A stretch of 11,840 bases of DNA from assembly GCA_003567075.1 (NCBI GenBank), contig PXAU01000397.1, forward strand, positions 1 through 11,840, in the 5' to 3' direction. Shown in pieces: positions 6,504 through 11,482 of the stretch. The stretch's first letter is position 1; each line of letters opens with the position of its first letter. The position numbers and the translations under genes are program-made. The notes under the pieces were generated by a model that was not told where the DNA came from, made no database searches, and saw only the letters and a program-made list of their open reading frames with translations. The stretch is from Trueperaceae bacterium (GTDB taxonomy: Bacteria > Deinococcota > Deinococci > Deinococcales > Trueperaceae).

Positions 6504-6985
6504 ATGACCGAGTGGAACGCCGAGATTGCCGAATGGTACGCGGACAACTACGGCGAGTACCCCACCAATCGGCTGGCGATCGATGCGTTGGGACTCCCGA
6601 TGGACGCGGTTGTCCTGGACATCGGTTGCGGCACGGGAGCGGCCCTTCGCCATGCCGCTCCGAGAGTGACGCAGGGCCGTCTCATCGGTGTCGATCCCGT
6701 ACCCCTGTTGTGCTGGCCTTCGACTCTCTCGACCATTGGCAAGACACCCAGGTCGGCTTCCGCGAGGTGCACAGAGTCCTACGGAAGGGAGGCAGGTTCG
6801 CGATCGTCAAGGATGGACACGCCCCTGGGGAAGGGAAGGCTCGCCGCGAGATGACTGAGATGCTGGCCCGTGCTGGGTTCGAGGTTCTCGAGCAGCGGCA
6901 GGTACGCGACGACGAGATCTCCTTGGTTCTCTGGGTCTGTGTTGAGCCTGAGGCGAGCGCATCGGAGCTGGTCGGTTCGAGGTAG
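6504..6985 (+). pseudogene. Class I SAM-dependent methyltransferase with internal deletion
   Basis: The first frame (ATG 6504, AGGGGG at 6491-6496) gives a normal methyltransferase start: WYADNYGEYP, then SAM motif I VLDIGCGTG (37-45) and the acidic end of strand 2 in GVDP (62-65). The family pattern stops after residue 67, near base 6704. Another frame then resumes in mid-domain with VVLAFDSLDHW (motif IV region), GFREVHRVLRKGGRFAIVKD and LARAGFEVLEQ to the stop at 6985. The part normally between them (helix and strand 3 with the adenine-contact acidic residue, about 40 residues) is gone and the frame is shifted. The first frame would make a 116-residue nonsense-tailed protein. The substrate is unknown. 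This is an inactivated gene with both halves well preserved. Confidence 0.8.
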
Positions 6986-6996
6986 GTCAGCCGAAC

Positions 6997-7026
6997 GTCC
7001 ACTGCGGTGGACTGGCCATCGGCCAG
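6997..7026 (+). repeat. Two back-to-back perfect hairpins
   Basis: GTCCAC-TGCG-GTGGAC (6997-7012) is followed immediately, sharing C7012, by CTGGCC-ATC-GGCCAG (7012-7026). Both have 6-bp perfect stems. They lie between the methyltransferase remnant and the ASCH gene, in the space where a promoter or leader of the latter would be. No T tract follows. They could be a transcription stop or a cruciform-forming site. Confidence 0.4.
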
Positions 7027-7069
7027 CCACCGAGCGATGTCGTTCCGTGGCCGAAGCGGGGGTGAACGG

Positions 7070-7666
7070 ATGCTGGTTCGGAAGGAGTTCCTCGAGGGCA
7101 TTCGCACGGGCGCCGTGACGCTTGCCTTCCGGCGCTGGCGACGGCCGTCCGTGCGAGGGGGCGGCACGTTGCTGACCCCTGTCGGGCAGCTCGGTATCAC
7201 GTCGGTCGAGCAGGTGGACATTGACACCATCTCTGCTGCGGAGGCTCGTCACGCCGGCTATGGGTCTCGAGAGGAGTTGGTCGAAGAACTGCAGCGTCGG
7301 CGCGAGGGTGAGGTCTATCGGATCGGGCTTGGACCGTTGCGTGCCGATCCACGCGTCGCGCTGCGAGCGACCCTGGCCACCACGGACGGCGAGTTCCATG
7401 ACCTGTGGCGTCGACTACGTCGGTTAGATGCACGATCTTCGGATGGGGCGTGGACCCTTCGAACCTTGGAGGCCCTGAGCGCTCATCCGGGGGTTCGCGC
7501 CGGGGATCTCTGTGGCCTCGTCGGTCAGGAGAAGGAGCGGTTCAAGCGCAACGTCAGGAAGTTGAAGAACCTCGGGCTCACCGAGAGCCTGGGGACCGGT
7601 TACCGCTTGTCGCCACGCGGTGAAGCGCTGCTCGGCTCGAACGTCGGCCGGACACGAGCGGGATGA
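7070..7666 (+). CDS. ASCH/PUA-like domain protein with C-terminal winged helix
   Basis: 198 residues. Residues 1-100 (FLEGIRTGAVTLAFRRWRRP, GTLLTPVGQLGITSVEQVD, AGYGSREELVEEL, VYRIGLGPL) resemble ASCH-type beta-barrel proteins related to PUA domains, expected to bind RNA or modified nucleotides. Residues about 125-188 (TLRTLEALSAHPGVRAGDL, RFKRNVRKLKNLGLTESLGT, YRLSPRGEALL) look like a winged helix. A protein that senses a nucleotide or RNA through one domain and binds DNA with the other is plausible but inferred. ATG 7070 follows a GGGGGTGA stretch; longer in-frame starts upstream add residues that resemble neither domain. The stop overlaps the GNAT start as ATGA, so the two are translationally coupled and probably act together. 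Confidence 0.75.
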   Translation: MLVRKEFLEGIRTGAVTLAFRRWRRPSVRGGGTLLTPVGQLGITSVEQVDIDTISAAEARHAGYGSREELVEELQRRREGEVYRIGLGPLRADPRVALRATLATTDGEFHDLWRRLRRLDARSSDGAWTLRTLEALSAHPGVRAGDLCGLVGQEKERFKRNVRKLKNLGLTESLGTGYRLSPRGEALLGSNVGRTRAG

Positions 7667-8073
7667 CCAACGCGAGAATCGTCGAACGCCCAACCCTGAC
7701 CGACGACGCGCTGAACACGTTGTTCTCGTCATCGTGGGACCGTCACGAGCGACGGCCGTTCGGTGCGGTACTGGCCCACAGCCTGACCTATCTCGCCGCG
7801 TACGACCACGAGAAGCTGGTCGGCTTCGTCAACGTGGCGTGGGATGGTGGGGTGCATGCCTTCCTGCTCGATCCCACGGTGCTTCCCAGCCATCGTCGAC
7901 GGGGAGTCGGTACCGCGCTGGTCAAGGCCGCGGCCCGGGCGGCCTCGTTGCGCGGGGCCGAGTGGCTTCATGTCGACTATGTCCCCGATCTCGAGCCGTT
8001 CTACGCCTCCGTGGGGTTCGAGACCAGTCGGGCCGGCATTCTGCGGTTGCGGGGCGACGAGGCGGCCGAATGA
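7663..8073 (+). CDS. GNAT-family N-acetyltransferase
   Basis: A 136-residue GCN5-related acetyltransferase using acetyl-CoA. The acetyl-CoA pyrophosphate loop is in PSHRRRGVGTALVKAA (75-90), matching R/Q-x-x-G-x-G/A. The preceding strand FLLDPTVLP and the later WLHVDYVPDLEPFYASVGFE (101-120) are the typical GNAT core and the C-terminal Y-x-x-x-GF element. The acceptor is unknown (small molecule or protein). It begins inside the ASCH gene stop (4-base ATGA overlap). A short frame starting at its stop codon runs into the attC-like site downstream, so GNAT, or ASCH plus GNAT, could be the cargo of an integron-type cassette. Confidence 0.9.
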   Translation: MTNARIVERPTLTDDALNTLFSSSWDRHERRPFGAVLAHSLTYLAAYDHEKLVGFVNVAWDGGVHAFLLDPTVLPSHRRRGVGTALVKAAARAASLRGAEWLHVDYVPDLEPFYASVGFETSRAGILRLRGDEAAE

Positions 8074-8137
8074 TGCACCGGGCTCAGGCGTGGTACCACG
8101 TGGTTGCACTGAGCCGCTCCATGGCATCCGGAACGCC

Positions 8138-8210
8138 GGCGAACCTCGGCTTGCAGCCGACCGCGGCCCGTGAAGTCGCGAGCCGCCTCGGCTGAGTCGG
8201 GACGTTCGGC
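8138..8210 (+). repeat. attC-like integron recombination site
   Basis: The ends are GGCGAAC (8138-8144) and GTTCGGC (8204-8210), complementary at 6 of 7 positions, like the R'' and R' boxes of attC. Exactly 10 bases inside each lies AGCCGA (8155-8160) and its complement TCGGCT (8188-8193), the L boxes. The centre (about 8161-8187) holds a shorter imperfect pairing. This order resembles known cassette sites such as that of aadA, which carries AAGCCG inside its terminal boxes. Read in frame it ends a peptide NLGLQPTAAREVASRLG, a tail I associate with many environmental short ORFs. Its orientation would make the GNAT gene upstream its cassette gene. The R boxes deviate from the GTTRRRY consensus, and no integrase or second site is seen. 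Confidence 0.55.
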
Positions 8211-8253
8211 GGACCCTGCGCGCGCGATGGACTTGGCGATGAAGAAGATGCGT

Positions 8254-8664
8254 ATGTCGAACGCGGTCGAGCACCTGAACCCGGATGGGTTGCACAAGAA
8301 CCCGGCGTTCACGCAGGCGGTGCGGGTTGCGCCCAACGTGGCGACGATCTACGTCGGGGGGCAGAACGCGGTGGATCGCAGTGGGAACATCGTCGGCGAG
8401 GGCGACATCGGCGCGCAGACGGAAGTGGCCCTGAGGAACTTGGAGACGGCCCTGAAGGCAGGGGGAGCGGAGCTACACGACGTCATCAAGTGGAATGTCT
8501 ACATCGTGGCCGGGCAGTCGGCTCATGCAGGGTTCGCTGCGTTTCAGAGGGTCTGGGGGCGTCGCCCGAACCCGCCCGTCATCACGGGCGTCCTCGTCGC
8601 GGCCTGGGCACACCCCGACTCCCTGGTCGAGATCGACGCCGTCGCCGTCGTACCGATGGACTGA
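8254..8664 (+). CDS. RidA/YjgF-family protein
   Basis: 136 residues covering a full RidA fold, a trimeric chorismate-mutase-like domain. Matches: VEHLNPDGLHKNPAFTQAVR, TIYVGGQNAVDRSGNIVGEG, LRNLETALKAGGAELHDVIK and LVEIDAVAVVPMD. Canonical RidA hydrolyses reactive enamines/imines such as 2-aminoacrylate using an arginine in the segment before the last strand. The equivalent segment, PPVITGVLVAAWAHPDSLVE, has no arginine, so this belongs to another Rid subgroup and its substrate is unknown. Four in-frame ATGs (8227, 8239, 8248, 8254) precede the domain with no clear Shine-Dalgarno sequence. I take 8254, next to the conserved part. It lies just downstream of the attC-like site and appears to stand alone. 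Confidence 0.9.
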   Translation: MSNAVEHLNPDGLHKNPAFTQAVRVAPNVATIYVGGQNAVDRSGNIVGEGDIGAQTEVALRNLETALKAGGAELHDVIKWNVYIVAGQSAHAGFAAFQRVWGRRPNPPVITGVLVAAWAHPDSLVEIDAVAVVPMD

Positions 8665-8712
8665 CTCGAGGAGGTCGGGCCGAGTTCGCCGCCCCCTCGC
8701 GTTCGCAGACGC

Positions 8713-8742
8713 TTGACGCGCGAAGCCCCCGCACCCTATGTT
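8713..8742 (+). promoter_or_regulatory. Promoter of the arsR-VOC-AHSA1 operon, predicted leaderless
   Basis: TTGACG (8713-8718), an 18-base spacer and TATGTT (8737-8742) form a good sigma-70-type promoter. The expected transcription start coincides with ATG 8750, so the regulator mRNA should be leaderless. The -10 lies at the left edge of the 24-bp palindrome, so a bound repressor would block the polymerase directly. Confidence 0.6.
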
Positions 8743-8761
8743 CAACCATATGGTTGAACAT
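8738..8761 (+). promoter_or_regulatory. Perfect 24-bp palindromic operator over the start codon of the ArsR regulator
   Basis: ATGTTCAACCAT (8738-8749) is followed directly by its exact reverse complement (8750-8761). The core CAACC-N4-GGTTG is the type of dyad bound by ArsR-family winged-helix dimers of the SRPBCC-associated branch. It covers the -10 box, the predicted start point and the ATG. Autorepression is therefore the likely function. Confidence 0.75.
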
Positions 8762-9079
8762 CGTCTCGACGAGGTCTTCCAGGCGCTGGGCCACCCCACG
8801 CGCCGGGCGATGCTCGCCGACCTCGCGGCGCGCGAGCGCACCGTGGGGCAGTTGGGCGAGCCGTTCGCCATCTCGTTCGCGGCCGCGTCGAAGCACGTGA
8901 AGGTGCTCGAGCGCGCCGGCCTCGTGGAGCGCAGGCGAGAGGGGCGCACGCACGTGTGCCGACTCGCGCCGGAGCCCATCGAAGACGCCTACCGCTGGCT
9001 GGCGCGTTACCAGCGCTTCTGGGAGGAGCGGTTGGACGCCCTCGAGGCGGAGTTGCGGCGCGCCGACGACCCGTCCTGA
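8750..9079 (+). CDS. ArsR/SmtB-family transcriptional repressor
   Basis: A 109-residue winged-helix repressor. LDEVFQALGHPTRRAMLADL (about 6-25) opens the domain. The recognition helix lies in ISFAAASKHVKVLERAGLVE and the wing in RRREGRTHVCRLAP. The C-terminal helix RYQRFWEERLDALEAELRR dimerises. There are no CxC or other metal-ligand Cys residues, placing it in the non-metal branch whose genes travel with AHSA1/SRPBCC and glyoxalase-like genes. ATG 8750 is preferred over ATG 8738: it sits 7 bases after the -10 box and gives the usual N-terminal length, whereas 8738 would start inside the promoter. It is the first gene of a tight three-gene operon (12-base gap to the VOC gene) and probably represses it until an unknown ligand binds. 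Confidence 0.93.
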   Translation: MVEHRLDEVFQALGHPTRRAMLADLAARERTVGQLGEPFAISFAAASKHVKVLERAGLVERRREGRTHVCRLAPEPIEDAYRWLARYQRFWEERLDALEAELRRADDPS

Positions 9080-9091
9080 AGGGAGAAGAGG

Positions 9092-9523
9092 ATGTCGAGC
9101 ATCACGCTGAGCAAGGTCACGCCGTTCCTCATGTTCACGGGGCGCGCCGAGGAGGCGCTGCAGTTCTACGCGAGCCTCTTCGACGAGGCGGCGTTCGAGG
9201 TGTTCGAGCGGTACGGCCCCGAGGGACCGGGTGCCGAGGGCACGGTCATGCACGCGAGGTTGCGCATCGGCGATCAGGTGTTGATCGCCTTCGACAGCCC
9301 GCCGGTGCACGCGTTCGACTTCACGCCGTCGCTGTCACTGTTCGTCTCGTGCGAGAGCGAGGAGGAGATCGATCGGTTGTTCGCGGGCCTGAGCGAGGGT
9401 GGGTTCGTGATGATGCCGCTCTCCACGGAGTACGGCTTCTCGGCGAAGTACGCCTGGCTGAGCGACCGCTTCGGCGTCTCGTGGCAGCTGTCGTTGCGGC
9501 TCGGGTTCGACGCCGAGGGTTGA
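9092..9523 (+). CDS. VOC-family (PhnB-like) protein
   Basis: 143 residues of the vicinal-oxygen-chelate fold, PhnB/3-demethylubiquinone-methyltransferase-like branch. Typical parts are VTPFLMFTGRAEEALQFYAS (about 9-28), ARLRIGDQVLIAFDSPP (about 53-69), SLSLFVSCESEEEIDRLFAG and the closing KYAWLSDRFGVSWQLSL. Members are often annotated as glyoxalase-like; their reactions are mostly unknown. GGGAG and GAGG at 9081-9091 give a good ribosome binding site. It lies between arsR and the AHSA1 gene with gaps of 12 and 1 bases, so it is surely co-transcribed and under the same repressor. Confidence 0.92.
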   Translation: MSSITLSKVTPFLMFTGRAEEALQFYASLFDEAAFEVFERYGPEGPGAEGTVMHARLRIGDQVLIAFDSPPVHAFDFTPSLSLFVSCESEEEIDRLFAGLSEGGFVMMPLSTEYGFSAKYAWLSDRFGVSWQLSLRLGFDAEG

Positions 9524-9524
9524 C

Positions 9525-10520
9525 GTGGCGGACTTCAGGGCTCTGCTGGCGCCGGGTGTGGTGCGTTTCGAGCGTCTGCTTCCCGGCCCGATCGAGCGGG
9601 TGTGGGCGTATCTGACGGAGCCGGAGAAGCGCGCTCGCTGGCTGGCGGGGGGCGAGATGGAGCTGCGCGTGGGCGGCCGAGTCGAGCTGCGCTTCCGGCA
9701 CGGCGACCTCTCGCCCATCGCGGCGCCGACGCCGGAGCGGTTCACCGCGAACGCCGAGGGCAGCTCCGTGGCGGGGACCGTGACCGCGTGCGATCCGCCG
9801 CGTCGGCTCGCGTTCACCTGGGGCGAGGGCGGCGACCGCTGGTCCGAGGTGACCTTCGAGCTCGAGGCCGCGGGTGACGGCGTGCGCCTCACCGTCACGC
9901 ACCGCCGCCTGGGTGACGACCCGGCCGTGTGGGCGAACGTCGCCGGCGGCTGGCACACGCACCTGGCGATCCTCGAGGATCGGCTGGACGGCCGCGTGCC
10001 GCAGCCGTTCTTCGCGGCGTTCGAGCCGATCGAGGCCGCGTACCTCGAGCGGTTCGGTTCGCGGTGGGTGGACGCGGCGGCGGATGGCGCGCCCGAGGCC
10101 TTGCGCATCGTGCGCCGGTTCGACGTGGCGCCGCAGGTGGTGTTCGACGCGCTCACGGTGCCCGAGGCGATGCGCGTGTGGTGGACGGAGCAGACGACCT
10201 TCGACATCGACCTGCGGGTCGGCGGCCGCTGGACGATCGAGCGGCGGGAAGGCGACCAGACCTTCGTGGCCGAGGGCGAGTACCTGGAGGTCGAGCCACC
10301 AACTTGGCTCCGCTACACCTTCGGCATGCCGCAGTTCTCGCCGAACCGCGACACGATCTCGGTCGAGATCGCGCCGGAGGGCGCCGGCTGCGTCGTCGTG
10401 TTCGAGCAGTCGGGGGTCGACATCGCGAGCGAGCTGCGCGAGCTTGCGCCCGGGGAGCCGTCGGCCAGCGAGGCGGGTTGGCAGCAGGGCTTCGACCTGA
10501 TGGAGGCGGCGTGGCGGTAG
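9525..10520 (+). CDS. Tandem AHSA1/SRPBCC-domain protein
   Basis: 331 residues made of two consecutive AHSA1-type SRPBCC domains, each a helix-grip fold with a hydrophobic pocket. Domain 1 is about 12-158 (FERLLPGPIERVWAYLTEPE, RARWLAGGEMELRVGG, RLAFTWGEGG, GGWHTHLAILEDRL). Domain 2 is about 192-331 (LRIVRRFDVAPQVVFDALTV, MRVWWTEQTTFDIDLRVGG, LRYTFGMPQF, GWQQGFDLMEAAW). Single-domain relatives have about 140-160 residues, so this is a fusion of two related units joined by a linker with PFFAAFEPIEAAYLERFGSR. Start GTG 9525 lies one base after the VOC stop. With ArsR and VOC it forms a common small-molecule response operon; ligand unknown. It converges on the PIN remnant, with the two stop codons 9 bases apart. 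Confidence 0.93.
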   Translation: MADFRALLAPGVVRFERLLPGPIERVWAYLTEPEKRARWLAGGEMELRVGGRVELRFRHGDLSPIAAPTPERFTANAEGSSVAGTVTACDPPRRLAFTWGEGGDRWSEVTFELEAAGDGVRLTVTHRRLGDDPAVWANVAGGWHTHLAILEDRLDGRVPQPFFAAFEPIEAAYLERFGSRWVDAAADGAPEALRIVRRFDVAPQVVFDALTVPEAMRVWWTEQTTFDIDLRVGGRWTIERREGDQTFVAEGEYLEVEPPTWLRYTFGMPQFSPNRDTISVEIAPEGAGCVVVFEQSGVDIASELRELAPGEPSASEAGWQQGFDLMEAAWR

Positions 10521-10529
10521 GGCGTGGGT

Positions 10530-10766
10530 TCAGGCGAACGGGTCGCGCACCGCCACGGCGCCGAACGCCTGGCCGTGGGCGAGTTCCTCGGTGAGGCGTT
10601 CGCGGCAGCCGCTGCGCTGGGCCGCCACCACGATCTCTGCGTCCCACAAGGAGAGGCGGTGGCGACGGGAGAGCGCAATCGCCTCTTCGACCAGGCTGGC
10701 GTCGATCGGCACGACGCGCCCGAGCGCAAGCTCGCGGACCACCTCCTGGGCGATGGCCGCCGGCAC
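10530..10766 (-). pseudogene. PIN-domain (VapC-type) toxin, C-terminal half only
   Basis: The frame gives 78 residues matching the second half of VapC-like PIN ribonuclease toxins: PAAIAQEVVRELALGRVVPI, AIALSRRHRLSLWDAEIVVA, and TEELAHGQ where relatives usually have TEDLQDGQ. A stop codon lies just before the GTG at 10766, so the first 50-60 residues, with the leading catalytic Asp of the DTN block, are absent. The later acidic positions are partly altered (D to E, D to H). No VapB-type antitoxin is adjacent. It cannot form a PIN active site. Full-length PIN toxins have about 130-140 residues. Confidence 0.75.
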
Positions 10767-10822
10767 CCCGAGTCAGCGGGCTGGGTGCGAGGGTGGACGC
10801 ATCGCGATCGGGTCCCGACACG

Positions 10823-10828
10823 TATCCT
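10823..10828 (+). promoter_or_regulatory. -10 box for leaderless mntA-like transcript
   Basis: TATCCT lies six bases before ATG 10835, the spacing expected when transcription starts on the A of the start codon. There is no Shine-Dalgarno sequence and no clear -35. It supports ATG 10835 as the start. Confidence 0.45.
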
Positions 10829-10834
10829 GATGGC

Positions 10835-11122
10835 ATGGTCGCCACCGTGCCGTCGCTCGTCGAGCGGGTCCTCCCTGTGCGGCGCCGGTATGGCGCGCGG
10901 CGCGCAGGTCTGTTCGGCTCGTACGCGCGGGGCGAGGCTGATGCGGGGAGCGACCTGAATCTCCTCGTCGAGCTCCCCCCAGGTGCGTCGCTTCTGGACC
11001 TGATCGGGCTGGAGCAGGATCTGAGCGACGAGTTGGGACTGAAGGTCGAGGCGACGACGTACCAGGCGCTCCACCCCCAGCTCCGCGACCGTGTCCTCCG
11101 GGACGAAATCAGGATCCTGTGA
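10835..11122 (+). CDS. mntA: MNT-domain antitoxin (minimal nucleotidyltransferase) with altered catalytic motif
   Basis: A 95-residue minimal nucleotidyltransferase of the HEPN/MNT toxin-antitoxin type. Studied MntA proteins transfer AMP to a Tyr of the HEPN toxin to silence it. The motif GS-X10-D-X-D appears as GSYARGEADAGSDLN: G28, S29 and D40 are present, but the second Asp is Asn42. That Asp binds metal, so AMP transfer is probably lost. The rest is normal: LLVELPPGASLLDLIGLEQ, then LSDELGLKVEATTYQALHP and LRDEIRIL at the end. ATG 10835 fits a leaderless transcript. The stop overlaps the GTG of the HEPN gene by four bases, the usual coupled arrangement. Confidence 0.88.
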   Translation: MVATVPSLVERVLPVRRRYGARRAGLFGSYARGEADAGSDLNLLVELPPGASLLDLIGLEQDLSDELGLKVEATTYQALHPQLRDRVLRDEIRIL

Positions 11123-11304
11123 AGGACCGCGAGCCGTCGCTGTACCTGACCCACGTCCTCGAGAGCATCGAGCCTGCGCGAACCTACGTGGTGGGCGTCG
11201 ACATCGAGCTGGTTTGGACGGTCGTGCATCGAGATCTGCCGAAGCTCGCTCAGGCGGTCCGCGGGCTCCTTGCGCTGCGGCGAGGCGATGAGGGACTGGC
11301 CTGA
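11119..11304 (+). CDS. hepT: HEPN-domain toxin (HepT-like) with in-frame internal deletion
   Basis: 61 residues, against about 110-120 for HepT/DUF86 proteins. The first 25 (MKDREPSLYLTHVLESIEPA, RTYVV) match the HepT N-terminus, and VDIELVWTVVHRDLPKLAQA plus VRGLL match the last helix. The roughly 50 residues normally between them, including the R-X4-H-X-Y ribonuclease motif, are missing without a frame break. The toxin should be catalytically dead and lack the Tyr that MntA modifies. It remains coupled to mntA through the GTGA overlap (start GTG 11119). The HEPN family is clear from both ends; activity is very unlikely. Confidence 0.8.
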   Translation: MKDREPSLYLTHVLESIEPARTYVVGVDIELVWTVVHRDLPKLAQAVRGLLALRRGDEGLA

Positions 11305-11306
11305 CC

Positions 11307-11321
11307 GGGCCGCGCCGGCCC
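11307..11321 (+). terminator. Short GC hairpin after the HEPN gene
   Basis: GGGCC and GGCCC form a 5-bp stem with a 5-base loop, starting two bases after the HEPN stop. No T run follows; a weak candidate only. From here to about 11480 I recognise no coding sequence. Confidence 0.2.
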
Positions 11322-11482
11322 ATGTGGCTCGGGGCTCGTCTGGCCGCGCGTCCGCTTGAGGTCTCCGTGAACCGCGTGAAGCTGATGCGGCCGCTGCACG
11401 ACCGCACTGGTGCCGGAAACGGTGTCGACCACGAAGCGGACCTCAGCCGACTCATGGAAGGCGGTTCACTGTACGCTCTGTG

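Noticed and set aside
8070..8195. A 41-codon frame ending LGLQPTAAREVASRLG
   Set aside because: Better explained as translation of the attC-like repeat than as a gene; the rest of the peptide has no family character and no ribosome binding site.
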